Shown here piece after piece: positions 17,341 to 24,920 of a DNA stretch of 47,058 nt (the first letter of the stretch is position 1; each line of letters begins with the position of its first letter). The notes under the pieces were generated by a model that was not told the origin of the DNA, made no database searches, and saw nothing but the letters and a program-made list of their open reading frames with translations. The stretch is from NCBI GenBank assembly GCA_947169825.1, contig CAMVRE010000006.1, forward strand, positions 1-47,058. The letters are read 5' to 3'. Both the position numbers and the translations under genes were made by a program. This stretch comes from an uncultured Verrucomicrobiota bacterium (GTDB lineage Bacteria; Verrucomicrobiota; Kiritimatiellia; RFP12; UBA3636).

Positions 17341-17547
17341 GATCAGGCCGGTGAAGCCGTAGTCGTGGAGGATGCGGTAGACGTAGACCGACATGTCGGG
17401 GGTCTGCCGGAGAATCGTCTTGGCGATGCGCTTGATGTCCTTTTTGCTTTTCTTTTCCCCGCGCTTGACCTTTTCGACCTCTTCCACGAGGTCCTCGGTG
17501 TCGTAGTCGGGAATGCCGTAATGTGTGAAGAAGGATCCGCAGGGCAT
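17335..17547 (-). CDS. 70-aa conserved-looking small hypothetical protein
   Basis: An acidic/basic helical protein (MPCGSFFTHYGIPDYDTED, then KSKKDIKRIAKTILRQTPDMS) with no cysteine cluster or membrane segment. It has its own near-consensus promoter and lies just upstream of the HNH gene, separated by 51 nt, so it may lead the defence operon as a small regulator or antitoxin-like partner. I do not recognise a family. Confidence 0.6.
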   Translation of the reverse strand: MPCGSFFTHYGIPDYDTEDLVEEVEKVKRGEKKSKKDIKRIAKTILRQTPDMSVYVYRILHDYGFTGLID

Positions 17548-17601
17548 GGGGCGTCTTTCGGTTCGGAGGGGGGCGCGCGGAAGTGCACGGTTCGGGGGTT
17601 A

Positions 17602-17630
17602 AGTATACCACGGGGGGAGTTGGGATTCAA
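17602..17630 (-). promoter_or_regulatory. promoter of the 70-aa gene
   Basis: TTGAAT, 17 nt, TATACT on the minus strand. Spacer and flanks are nearly identical to the promoter at 20753-20781, including the downstream TTAAC and the upstream CGATTGAATCCCA. Confidence 0.75.
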
Positions 17631-17665
17631 TCGGATTCTCGCGCGGACGCGCGAGGCCGCGATTC

Positions 17666-17950
17666 GGGGCGGCTTCCCCCGCAAGGCGGCCGATCGACTA
17701 CATCGACTACGTCGACGACATCGACGACCCGCGCACGGAAGACCGAAGGCGGAGGGTGCCGCAGGAGTCCGGGACGCACGAAGGCGCACGAAGGCCGAAG
17801 GCGGAGGTGCGACTGGAGTCCGAGGCGCCCGAAGGCGCACGAAGGCCGAGGGCCGAGGTGCGACTTGCGGCGGAGGGTAGTCGATGTCGTCGATGTCGTC
17901 GGATCGTCGACGGCCGGGGAAGGGGGCGGCTTCCCCCCGCAGAGCGGCCG
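17666..17950. repeat. ~280-bp composite palindromic repeat, copy A
   Basis: It begins and ends with ggggcggcttccccc-gca. Just inside the left end lies a run of tcgactacatcgactacg/tcgacgacatcgacgac 9-mers, and near the right end their inverted form gtagtcgatgtcgtcgatg. The centre is a degenerate repeat of cgcacgaaggccgaaggcgg. Copies B and C share this architecture. No coding sense is supported; track ORFs here are shadows. The remaining bases up to 18090 hold no gene. Confidence 0.8.
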
Positions 17951-18090
17951 GTCGACGACACGACCGAATCGACAGAATCGCCCGAAGGTCCGGCCCAGAG
18001 GGCGCAAAGCGGAAGGGGCCGGGTCGAGATGCGACGGGCGCCGGCGCAGCGATTTGCCGCGCGCGGCGCCCGCGCGAACGACTCATCCTA

Positions 18091-18672
18091 CTACGCCTCG
18101 TCGTTGTTCTCGAGGTCGGCGACCTCTTCCTTGAAGCGGCGCTCGAGTTCGTCGGCGGCGGGGCCGGACCAGACGCCGTCCTTCCGCGTCCAGACGACGT
18201 CGCCGATCCGGACGGTCGCCGTCCCGTCGTCGCCGACGTCGGCCTCCGCCTCCTGGAAGTACTCGTCGACGAACCCGGACAGGTATTCGTCGGACTCCAG
18301 GAACTCGAGCATCGCCCCGAGGAACTCCGGCTTGGCGGCGGCGAAGTCCTCGACGGTTTCGTAACCGTCGGGGAACGGGTTCCCGAGCGGGGGCGGCGCG
18401 GCCCGGCCTTGGAGGGCGTCGTTGAACTCGCCGTTCCCGAACGCCTCGACGAGCTTCCACTCCAGCTCTTCGCAGAGCGCGGCGCAGCTGGTTTCCGAGA
18501 TGTCGAGGCCGTTGGCTTTTTGCGGCCCGGCGGCGAACCAGACGTAGAGCGTCCGGCCGTCATCCGTTTTGACTTCCGCCTCCCAGCAGATCGGCATTTC
18601 CGATTCGGGCCAGAGTTCCTCCCCGAACTCGACGCAGGCGTGCTTGGTTTCTCCGAGGGTGTAGCGTTCCAT
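18091..18672 (-). CDS. hypothetical protein, paralog of the 20160-20705 product
   Basis: A 193-aa acidic cytosolic protein of unknown function. It shares a clear pattern with the product at 20160-20705: VKTDDGRTLYVW, an SC.xxxC segment (SCAALCEELE), GYETVEDFAAAKPEFL, and WTRKDGVWSGPAADEL near the C-terminus. The last motif resembles a short beta-hairpin domain that closes many small PVC proteins. The start at 18672 is chosen because the family match begins there; the ORF extension to 18876 reaches into the NUDIX stop region. Confidence 0.65.
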   Translation of the reverse strand: MERYTLGETKHACVEFGEELWPESEMPICWEAEVKTDDGRTLYVWFAAGPQKANGLDISETSCAALCEELEWKLVEAFGNGEFNDALQGRAAPPPLGNPFPDGYETVEDFAAAKPEFLGAMLEFLESDEYLSGFVDEYFQEAEADVGDDGTATVRIGDVVWTRKDGVWSGPAADELERRFKEEVADLENNDEA

Positions 18673-18748
18673 GGTATTCCTTGTGTTTTTGGGTGTTTGC
18701 CGGGAGAGCGCAGGCACCATGCCGACGCTTCGTCCGGTTCGATTTTCC

Positions 18749-18777
18749 CTTATACCACAGAGGAGGCCGGTTTCGCG
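18749..18777 (-). promoter_or_regulatory. weak promoter candidate for the 193-aa gene
   Basis: A TATAAG -10 box lies on the minus strand with a poor -35 (CGCGAA, 17 nt). The GTGGTATA context matches that of stronger promoters nearby. Confidence 0.35.
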
Positions 18778-18853
18778 GATTATTTCGCCGGTCGCCGCAT
18801 TTTCCTCGATTTCACGCTTCAGCAGCGGAAAAACGGGTTTCGAATCCGGATCG

Positions 18854-19354
18854 TCAACGCAAGATGTGGTCCGCAATCGAGCCGGAGACGGTTTTGAATT
18901 TCTCCACGGCGGACATCACGCTCACGCCCATGAAGTCAAAAAGCTCGTTGCGCGACTGCATGGCGGGAAGATCGGAAAGAGGAAACCAGCCCCACGGATC
19001 CATTTCGTGGTAGAAACGGAAGTCGTCGCTCGTCTGCGGTGGGGCGAGGAAGTAGATAAAGGTTTCCCAGTGGAATTCGTAGAAGAATGGAATCGATCGG
19101 TCGTAGCGGATCGAATCCACACGGCGGGCCGTGAGACGGTCGACGTCAACGTCCATTTCCTCGAAGGTTTCGCGTTTGGCCGTCGTCAGGAAGTCTCCGC
19201 CGTCGCGGGCGTCCATGCCGCCGCCGGGGAAGGACCATTTGCCCTTGCCGATGCGGAAAGGACCGATGCCATACTTTCGTTTGCCGAGGAAGACCTCATA
19301 TTGGCCGTCCCTCTGCCGGAAGAATGCGATTCCCGCGCCGCGGTAGGTTTTCAT
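18854..19354 (-). CDS. NUDIX-fold hydrolase-like protein
   Basis: A 166-aa protein with the NUDIX layout: AGIAFFRQRDGQYEVFLGKRK, KWSFPGGGMD, and the helix AKRETFEEMDVDV, which keeps the R-E-x-x-E-E metal ligands. The final Gly of the Nudix box is Asp and the first Glu is not conserved, so activity on classical NDP-X substrates is uncertain. ATG 19354 is followed directly by the MKTYRGAGIAFF strand, and a promoter lies 33 nt upstream. It would act in the cytosol on a nucleotide diphosphate derivative; this is known for the family and not shown here. Confidence 0.8.
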   Translation of the reverse strand: MKTYRGAGIAFFRQRDGQYEVFLGKRKYGIGPFRIGKGKWSFPGGGMDARDGGDFLTTAKRETFEEMDVDVDRLTARRVDSIRYDRSIPFFYEFHWETFIYFLAPPQTSDDFRFYHEMDPWGWFPLSDLPAMQSRNELFDFMGVSVMSAVEKFKTVSGSIADHILR

Positions 19355-19387
19355 GCGTGCTCTTTCGTGTCGTGTGGCGATGGCTGG

Positions 19388-19416
19388 ATTGTACCAGACC
19401 GCCGGGCGGAAGTCAC
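19388..19416 (-). promoter_or_regulatory. promoter of the NUDIX gene
   Basis: GTGACT, 17 nt, TACAAT. The spacer, flanks and downstream GCCATCGC are nearly identical to the promoter at 20100-20128 and partly to that at 17313, which marks a shared promoter cassette. Confidence 0.65.
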
Positions 19417-19483
19417 GCGTCCCCCGTTTTCGCAAGATTCTGGACGAGCGTCGAGGGCATGGTGAATCGAATTCCGAAGAAGC

Positions 19484-20056
19484 TCACGCTTTGTCCCGGG
19501 TCGCCCGGTTCACTTTGTCCAATGTGTACGAATCCGGCATTTGGGCGTGCGCTTCCAGCAACCAGTCGCGCTGCTGCCAATACGGAGGAGACGGGCTGTC
19601 GACGACGGCGCCAAGAGCGAAGGAATCCTTGTTTTCGTCGATCCAGTCGACGACGGCTTCCGGGGAATCGAAGACGAACGGCGAGGCGTGCTCGGCGAAC
19701 ATCTTCATGTCCGCCTGGCGTTCCGCAAGAAGCAGGGCGGACCATTTGGATCCGCGCCGGACAACGAGAAAGCCGAGGTCCTCGTTGATGCAGCCGATGC
19801 CGAGCCAGCCGATCTGGTCCGGAGCCCGTCCTCCAAGAAGGATCTCGTCATAGACGAACGGGAGCGGAGCGTAGGCCATGTCGCAACTTCCCTCCCCGTG
19901 GATGAATCCGCGGAGGCGGACGCACAGTTTGCCATCCATCTCCCCTTCTCCGTTTTCGATGCGGAATCCGGGGATGCAACGGTCGTTTATGCCATAGACC
20001 GACAAATGGGCTTGTTCGAAATGGTATTCCGGACGATTCTTGTCATCGGAAGGCAT
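19484..20056 (-). CDS. hypothetical protein (190 aa)
   Basis: I recognise no family. It is soluble, mixed alpha/beta, with DQIGWLGIGCINEDLGFLVVRRG and FVFDSPEAVVDWIDENKDSF segments. The ATG at 20056 has AAGGAGAACAG upstream, one of the better Shine-Dalgarno sequences in the window. Its promoter is a duplicate of the NUDIX promoter, and the gene is followed 100 nt later by the NUDIX promoter and gene. Confidence 0.6.
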   Translation of the reverse strand: MPSDDKNRPEYHFEQAHLSVYGINDRCIPGFRIENGEGEMDGKLCVRLRGFIHGEGSCDMAYAPLPFVYDEILLGGRAPDQIGWLGIGCINEDLGFLVVRRGSKWSALLLAERQADMKMFAEHASPFVFDSPEAVVDWIDENKDSFALGAVVDSPSPPYWQQRDWLLEAHAQMPDSYTLDKVNRATRDKA

Positions 20057-20099
20057 GGCGGTCTGTTCTCCTTGTGCTGATGTGCGTGGCGATGGCAGG

Positions 20100-20128
20100 A
20101 TTGTACCAGAACGGCGGGCGGAGGTCAC
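20100..20128 (-). promoter_or_regulatory. promoter of the 190-aa gene
   Basis: GTGACC, 17 nt, TACAAT on the minus strand. Confidence 0.65.
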
Positions 20129-20159
20129 GCGGGAAAAGGGAGGACGGAGGAGGGCGCAT

Positions 20160-20705
20160 TCATTCGCCCACGCATTCTGCGGCTTCGTCAAGCAGGTCGG
20201 CGAGGGCGTCTGCGGCGGGGCCGGTCCATTTGCCGTCGGGACCTCGGGTCCACGTGACGCCGTTGCGGACGATCCGGACGGTGCCGTCTTCCCCTCTTTC
20301 CGATTCGTCGTTCATATACGGATCGTCGTAAAACCTGTCGAAGAAGTATTCGTCGCCGGCGTCCGCGAGGATATCGATGAGCGCGGGGACGAATTCGGGA
20401 TGCACGTCGGCGAACGCGGCGAGGGACTCATATCCGCAGGGAAGGGAATCCTCGACGCAGGGAAGGTTGTGGCCCCCGGACTCCGCGCACTCCCGGAAGC
20501 ACTTGTCCAGCTCCCGGCATTCCTTGATGCAGCTCTTCTCCGTGACATCGACGGAGTGCTCCTCGCCCGCGTCGAGCAGCCAGACGTAGAGCCGTTTGCC
20601 GTCGTTCGTCCGCACCGTCTTCTCGTAGCAGTGCGGGACGGGCGCAATGTCGCAGATTTGTTCGATGGCCGAGGCGGCGAATTCCCGGGTTTTTCCGATT
20701 CTCAT
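20160..20705 (-). CDS. hypothetical protein, paralog of the 18091-18672 product
   Basis: A 181-aa protein with VRTNDGKRLYVW, SCIKECRELDKCF (extra Cys residues compared with its paralog), GYESLAAFADVHPEFVPALI and WTRGPDGKWTGPAADAL. The two proteins align over their length but are clearly diverged. ATG 20705 has AAAGGAAA upstream. The function is unknown. The Cys-rich middle may bind metal, but no standard finger spacing is seen. Confidence 0.65.
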   Translation of the reverse strand: MRIGKTREFAASAIEQICDIAPVPHCYEKTVRTNDGKRLYVWLLDAGEEHSVDVTEKSCIKECRELDKCFRECAESGGHNLPCVEDSLPCGYESLAAFADVHPEFVPALIDILADAGDEYFFDRFYDDPYMNDESERGEDGTVRIVRNGVTWTRGPDGKWTGPAADALADLLDEAAECVGE

Positions 20706-20752
20706 GCGTTTCCTTTCCTGCCGCCGCGCGGACGCGCGCGGTTCGGGAGTTA

Positions 20753-20781
20753 AGTATACCACGGGGGGATGTGGGATTCAA
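20753..20781 (-). promoter_or_regulatory. promoter of the 181-aa gene
   Basis: TTGAAT, 17 nt, TATACT; nearly identical to the promoter at 17602-17630. Confidence 0.75.
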
Positions 20782-20816
20782 TCGGTTTCTCGCGCGGATG
20801 CGCGCGGCCGCGGTGC

Positions 20817-21106
20817 GGGGCGGCTTCCCCGCAAGGCGGCGGGTCGACGACATCGACTACGTCGACGACATCGACGACCCGCGCACGGAAGGCCGAGGGC
20901 GGAGGGTGCGACTGGATTCCGGGACGCCCGAAGGCGCACGGAAGGCCGAAGGCGGAGGGTGCGCCTTGCGGCGGAGGGTAGTCGATGTCGTCGATGTTGT
21001 CGGGTAGTCGACGGCCGGGGAAGGGGGAAACTTCCCCGCCAATCGGCCGGTCGACGACATCGTCGACGGCCGGGGAAGGGGGGGCGGCTTCCCCCGCAAG
21101 GCGGCC
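20817..21106. repeat. composite palindromic repeat, copy B
   Basis: Same architecture as copy A, with an extra right-end duplication: the unit ending cggccggggaagggg occurs twice (about 21010 and 21066). It lies between the promoter of the 181-aa gene and the stop of the four-helix-bundle gene. Confidence 0.8.
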
Positions 21107-21868
21107 TCACGGAATCGGGCGCGTCCCGCGGCAGCCCTCGGAATACGCCGAACAACCCCAGAAGGCTTCGCCCGTGTCCCGTTTCTTCCGTTTTCGCATC
21201 GGCTTTCCGCATTTCGGGCAAAGCGGGACGTCTTCGGGCGTGGATTCCGTCCGCTGGCGGGCCCGCTCCTCCAGACGAACCGCGGTCATCCGTTCGCGGA
21301 GTCCGCCCGTTTTCGCGAACGATTCGCCCAGCGACCGAATCTGGTTCTGGAGAACCTGCATGGCGCGTCGGACCAGGACCAGCAGGCAGTTGGCGCGGAC
21401 GCACGGATCCGGATCGTCGAGCCAGCGGGCGAACTTCGCCCGCTGGGTCCTTGCGTGGACGGCCGAATCGCGGACGATGTCGTCTCCCCGCGGCATCGGA
21501 TCGAGAACCACGGACAACGCGCCGGCCGCTTCGTCCTTCGTCCAGGGCAGCCGGTTCGAGAAGGCGAGCCACATCTCGTAGTCGCCGAGCAGCTCGGCCA
21601 GGCTCGCGCGTGCGACGCCGAGCAGCCGCAGCTCGGTCTCCTTGGCCGTCGCCGCGTTTTCCGACCCTTCGATGAGATTCGCCCGGCCGGATCGCGCCGC
21701 TTGGGTCATCTGATCGAACCAGCGGCCTTTCGGGTCGTTCCGTTGATCGAGGAAGTCCTGACAGAATCGCCAGGTCTCGATCTGGACGATCGTTGCGAGC
21801 GTGAAGGAATCCAGCCGGCGGTATCCGCCGACCGGCGAGGAGAAGAGCTTGGGGGAAGGGGGATTCAT
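21107..21868 (-). CDS. four-helix-bundle protein with C-terminal topoisomerase-type C4 zinc finger
   Basis: This 253-aa protein has an S23/Avd-like four-helix bundle N-terminally (SFTLATIVQIETWRFCQDFL, QMTQAARSGRANLIEGSENA, SLAELLGDYEMWL) and ends with a topoisomerase DNA-binding C4 finger, CPKCGKPMRKRKKR...FWGCSAYSEGC. This matches the 'four helix bundle suffix' families, whose role is unsettled; related bundles act as accessory nucleic-acid-binding proteins. ATG 21868 is 7 nt after a TAGACT box, so the message may be leaderless. The gene is bracketed exactly by composite repeats B (3') and C (5'), so gene plus repeats may be one mobile unit. Confidence 0.8.
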   Translation of the reverse strand: MNPPSPKLFSSPVGGYRRLDSFTLATIVQIETWRFCQDFLDQRNDPKGRWFDQMTQAARSGRANLIEGSENAATAKETELRLLGVARASLAELLGDYEMWLAFSNRLPWTKDEAAGALSVVLDPMPRGDDIVRDSAVHARTQRAKFARWLDDPDPCVRANCLLVLVRRAMQVLQNQIRSLGESFAKTGGLRERMTAVRLEERARQRTESTPEDVPLCPKCGKPMRKRKKRDTGEAFWGCSAYSEGCRGTRPIP

Positions 21869-21875
21869 GGGGCGG

Positions 21876-21904
21876 AGTCTAGCAGAGGAAAATCGAGGCC
21901 GCAA
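21876..21904 (-). promoter_or_regulatory. promoter of the four-helix-bundle gene
   Basis: TTGCGG, 17 nt, TAGACT, with the start codon 7 nt downstream. Confidence 0.6.
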
Positions 21905-21906
21905 CC

Positions 21907-22150
21907 GGGGGCGGCTTCCCCCGCAAGGCGGCGGGTCGACTACATCGACTACGTCGACGACATCGACGACCCGCGCACGGAAGGCCGAAGGCGGAGGGTG
22001 CGACTGGAGTCCGGGACGTCCGAGGACGCACGGAATGCCGAAGGCGAAGGGTGCGACTTGCGGCGGAGGGTAGTTGATGTCGTCGATGTCGTCGATGTCG
22101 TCGGATCGTCGAAGGCCGGGGAAGGGGGCGGCTTCCCCCGCATGGCGGCG
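21907..22150. repeat. composite palindromic repeat, copy C
   Basis: Same ends (gggggcggcttcccccgca) and inverted gtcgac-rich arms as copies A and B, with a slightly shorter centre. It lies immediately upstream of the four-helix-bundle promoter. Confidence 0.8.
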
Positions 22151-22161
22151 GGGTGTGCGCG

Positions 22162-22217
22162 AAAGAAAAAAGCCCGGCGGACGGCTTGCGCCGCCCACCG
22201 GTGAAACGGGGCCGGGT
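22162..22217 (-). terminator. branched hairpin plus U-tract, minus strand
   Basis: On the minus strand an outer stem (ACCCGGC / GCCGGGC) encloses an inner GGGCGGC-GCAA-GCCGTCC hairpin, followed by TTTTTTCTTT. It would end transcripts coming from the DIP1984 gene or from the unexplained ~170 bp in between (22218-22390), where no gene is evident. Confidence 0.55.
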
Positions 22218-22390
22218 CCGAGGCGGGACCTGACAAGGTTTAAGGAACAATGATTGAGGCGTGAAGAGTAAGTCCTTGCGGTTTGCGCCTTAGTCCCCCT
22301 GAGGAGGTCCATTGCCGGTATCGATGCCGATGTTTTTCCGGGTGATCGCCCGGAGGCCCGTCCGTCGCCGGCCCGTTTCGGAAGGACGGT

Positions 22391-22861
22391 CTAGCCGTCC
22401 AGATTGTCGGGAAGCGTCACCTTCGTCCGGATGTTGTATTCGTCCAGCCTGTCCTGCAGGACGTCGGCGCGCGCCTGCAGTTCGCCGCGCTTCTCCAGGA
22501 GGGTCGACTTGTCCAGCGCCACGTCCCACTCGACGACGGACCGGGAGGAGCCGAAGCGCCCCTCCAGAATCTCCAGGTCGTCGTCGGCGGGGACCTCCCG
22601 GAAGAACGTCAGGAGGGACTTGACCTCCTCCAGCTCGACGATGGTGCCGACGATGCCGGCGTTGGCCTCGGCGATGGCCGTCTTGACGGCAATCAGCTGC
22701 TCGGACAGGCGCTCCGCTTCCGCCGCCAGGTCCGTCGGCGACAGCGCGCGCGGAGAATCCTTGATTTTGCGGTTCTCCTTCTTGACCAGTTCCTGCACGT
22801 GGTGCAGGCGTCCCGCGATGCGGTTCTTTTCCTTGAGTGCTCGGGCAAGCGTGGTTTTCAT
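22391..22861 (-). CDS. DIP1984 / septicolysin-like family protein
   Basis: A 156-aa almost fully helical coiled-coil protein. The N-terminus (MKTTLARALKEKNRIAGRLHHVQELVKKENRK) and the later LSPTDLAAEAERLSEQLIAVKTAIAEAN follow the DIP1984 family, whose molecular role is not established. Residues 100-125 (EILEGRFGSSRSVVEWDVALDK) connect to a second coil. The start is the ATG at 22861, directly after an A/C-rich tandem-repeat leader, and the promoter is about 70 nt upstream. Confidence 0.75.
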   Translation of the reverse strand: MKTTLARALKEKNRIAGRLHHVQELVKKENRKIKDSPRALSPTDLAAEAERLSEQLIAVKTAIAEANAGIVGTIVELEEVKSLLTFFREVPADDDLEILEGRFGSSRSVVEWDVALDKSTLLEKRGELQARADVLQDRLDEYNIRTKVTLPDNLDG

Positions 22862-22912
22862 GGTTGGGTGGTTGGGTGGTTGGATGGTTAGATGGTTAGG
22901 TGGTTAGGTGGT
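22862..22912. repeat. 8-bp tandem repeat in a 5' leader
   Basis: About six copies of ggttgggt / ggttaggt. On the transcribed strand this is an unstructured AACCACCY run that ends exactly at the DIP1984 start codon. A similar AACCACTA run precedes the gene at 33497. Confidence 0.8.
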
Positions 22913-22930
22913 TGTAGCGTTGATGGGAAG

Positions 22931-22959
22931 AGCATACCGCGGAGAGGATGCGTTTTCAC
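22931..22959 (-). promoter_or_regulatory. promoter of the DIP1984 gene
   Basis: GTGAAA, 17 nt, TATGCT on the minus strand. The leader is about 62 nt and mostly tandem repeat. Confidence 0.55.
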
Positions 22960-22989
22960 CCCTGCGCAAAAAATTATCCGGATCCGCGC

Positions 22990-23019
22990 GGCGTGGCGGG
23001 GTGCGCACCCCGCCACGCC
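22990..23019. repeat. perfect 30-bp palindrome of the cgtggcgggg family
   Basis: The arms are ggcgtggcggggtgc / gcaccccgccacgcc with no spacer. It lies 16 nt after the stop of the W-repeat gene and may serve as its terminator. Confidence 0.75.
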
Positions 23020-23035
23020 GCCGCGGAGGGCGGCG

Positions 23036-24838
23036 TCAGGCGGCTGGTGGACGGAACCACCGGCCGCGTTTGGGCGCGGGAAGGGCGGAGCGGAAGGATT
23101 CTTCGCGGCGCCTTTCGCGGAGGAACGCCTTCCATTCGCCTTCGGGGACGAGGCGGCGCCATTCGGGGCGCCAGGCCCATTCGGGATTCGTCGAGAGGAG
23201 CCGGATCCAATCCTCGGCGCCAAGCTTCCCCCACTCGCAGGCGGCGCCGTCTTCCGGGTGGGCGCGGAGCCACTCCACCCAGCCGGCGCCGGTGTCCGGC
23301 GCCGGGGCGGGGCTCTCCGACTTCCCTTCCGTGGACGGGGACGGAACCTTGTCCCGGCGGAAGAAGAAAGGAGGCGGATCGTCGTCGTCGCCATCTTCGC
23401 ATTCCCGCCGGCGTTTCCGGATGAGATTCCTGATGAACGGCAGCTTCCGGAACCTGTCGTCTTCTTCGATGTTCCGGTGAATGTCCTCCCAGTTCCTCCG
23501 AAGGGAGGCCCGGATGTACGGATGGTCAATCAAGTTCGGGAGCCAGTCGAGGAGAAGGGCGAGTCCGATGTGCGGCTCCAGCTTCCGGAAGGTGTCCTCC
23601 GTCATCCCGTCGAGTAGTCCGGGTTGTTCGATGAGAAGGACGGTGAGATATCCCGTTTCGGCGATTTGCGCCAGATCCACGGGGATGGTTTTCGCGAATT
23701 CCGGCTTGGACCGGAGCAGCATCGCGATTTCGCTGGTGGACAGCAGATCCCACCGGAAACCCGGGTGGTGCTCCAGTTCGGGGTGGAAGGAAAGCAGGAT
23801 CCGCCAGTCCCCGGCGTCGAAACGGGACACGGGGCACATCGGGGCCAGGTTGGCGTCGTAGAGAAGGGCTGCCCGCCAGAAGTCGCCGGAGCCCTCCTCG
23901 ACGACGCCGCGGCGAGTGGCGTAGGACGGGTCGGCGGCGACGGCGCGGGAGGCTTCGCGGAGCGGGTGATAGCGCCAGGACAGGTCGCTGAGCGGTTCGT
24001 CTTCCGGCGCGGGGAGCGGGGCCAGCGGGACGCCGGGGGGCACGGCGAAGAGGCTCTGCATCCGGAGGTATTCCCCGTCGGAATAGAGGCCTTCGTTTTG
24101 CAGGCTTCCCCTGGAGTTGTATTCGGCTTCCAGGTCGTTGATTTCGTCAAACCACTCGGAATACTTCGGCGAATGCGCGATTTCACCCATGTCCATGATA
24201 CGCGATGGCCGCAGCCACGTGGAGGCTTCGCGAAGGCCGGCTTTCTCCATCGGGTCGTTGGCCATCCGGAGGCCGGAAGGCCATCCCTGTTCGTCGGGGA
24301 CGAAATGGTTGGTCGCGTAGCTCCAATCCATCGCCGAAAGATACAGGCCGCGTTTCGCGGCGGTGGCGGCGAGGAGCGCGAGGAGGGCTTCTTCGCCGGC
24401 GTGTCCGAGGCCGAGGCCGGTTCCCCGGCGATGGCCGGCGAAAAGGTCCTGGAGGACTCCCCAGTCCTCCGGATGTTCCCGGATGGCCTCCGCGGCGCAG
24501 TCGCCGTCGTCGGGGCCGTTGACGACGGCGACGCGGATGCCGTGGCTCCAGATCCAGGACAGACGGAGGCCGTCGGCGTCGGCGAAGAGCCGGCGGCAGT
24601 CGCCAAGCGTGACGGTTCCCATGTCGCCGTCGTGGCGGAACCAGCCGCCGAGGAATCCTTCCTGCATCGGGAAGTATTCCTTGTCCCGCCTTTCCAGGAA
24701 CCGGCAGAAGCGGAACACGTATGGGCGGAGCCCGGGACGGGACTCCACCAGGTCGTCGAGGTTGCGGATGAACGCGGCGATGGCCGGTTTGACGGCTTCC
24801 GCGATGCAGGGCGGGGTTTTGAGGTCTTCGTCATTCAT
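23036..24838 (-). CDS. large hypothetical protein with C-terminal W/LL-P repeats
   Basis: A 600-aa soluble protein. I do not recognise the first ~330 residues (Trp-rich, e.g. GFLGGWFRHDGDMG, SAMDWSYATNHFVP). From about residue 345 it has degenerate repeats of the type DW..LL...P....C.W..L, for example GDWRILLSFHPELEHHPGF, CEWGKLGAEDWIRLLSTNP and EWAWRPEWRRLVPEGEW. The same repeat builds the product at 30648-31445. Function is unknown; the repeats suggest a protein-interaction solenoid. ATG 24838 is chosen; ATG 24886 is in frame but its extension reads through a palindrome. A short upstream ORF overlaps this start (see findings). Confidence 0.65.
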   Translation of the reverse strand: MNDEDLKTPPCIAEAVKPAIAAFIRNLDDLVESRPGLRPYVFRFCRFLERRDKEYFPMQEGFLGGWFRHDGDMGTVTLGDCRRLFADADGLRLSWIWSHGIRVAVVNGPDDGDCAAEAIREHPEDWGVLQDLFAGHRRGTGLGLGHAGEEALLALLAATAAKRGLYLSAMDWSYATNHFVPDEQGWPSGLRMANDPMEKAGLREASTWLRPSRIMDMGEIAHSPKYSEWFDEINDLEAEYNSRGSLQNEGLYSDGEYLRMQSLFAVPPGVPLAPLPAPEDEPLSDLSWRYHPLREASRAVAADPSYATRRGVVEEGSGDFWRAALLYDANLAPMCPVSRFDAGDWRILLSFHPELEHHPGFRWDLLSTSEIAMLLRSKPEFAKTIPVDLAQIAETGYLTVLLIEQPGLLDGMTEDTFRKLEPHIGLALLLDWLPNLIDHPYIRASLRRNWEDIHRNIEEDDRFRKLPFIRNLIRKRRRECEDGDDDDPPPFFFRRDKVPSPSTEGKSESPAPAPDTGAGWVEWLRAHPEDGAACEWGKLGAEDWIRLLSTNPEWAWRPEWRRLVPEGEWKAFLRERRREESFRSALPAPKRGRWFRPPAA

Positions 24839-24920
24839 GGTTTGTGCATCTCCGAGCGGCCGAGCCGCCTGGAGGCGCGAAACCATGTGTCCGGAAGGAA
24901 ATCGAATTCATCGCGGGCAA

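Noticed and set aside
18830-18860. tRNA T-arm-like gtttcgaatcc
   Set aside because: No acceptor stem or anticodon arm can be drawn around it; it is the 3' end of the NUDIX gene. No tRNA or rRNA was found elsewhere in the window.
21107-21868. Avd accessory protein of a diversity-generating retroelement
   Set aside because: The four-helix bundle is similar, but no reverse transcriptase, template repeat or variable repeat is visible and a C4 zinc finger is fused.
17666-22150. Track ORFs with DDIDYVDDIDD or VVDVVDVV sequences as proteins
   Set aside because: They are translations of the composite gtcgac repeat in several frames and have no independent coding support.
22218-22390. Signal recognition particle RNA (ACCTTGTCAGGTCC looks like the SRP domain IV 5' strand)
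   Set aside because: The invariant GGAA tetraloop and AGCAGC strand that must follow are absent.
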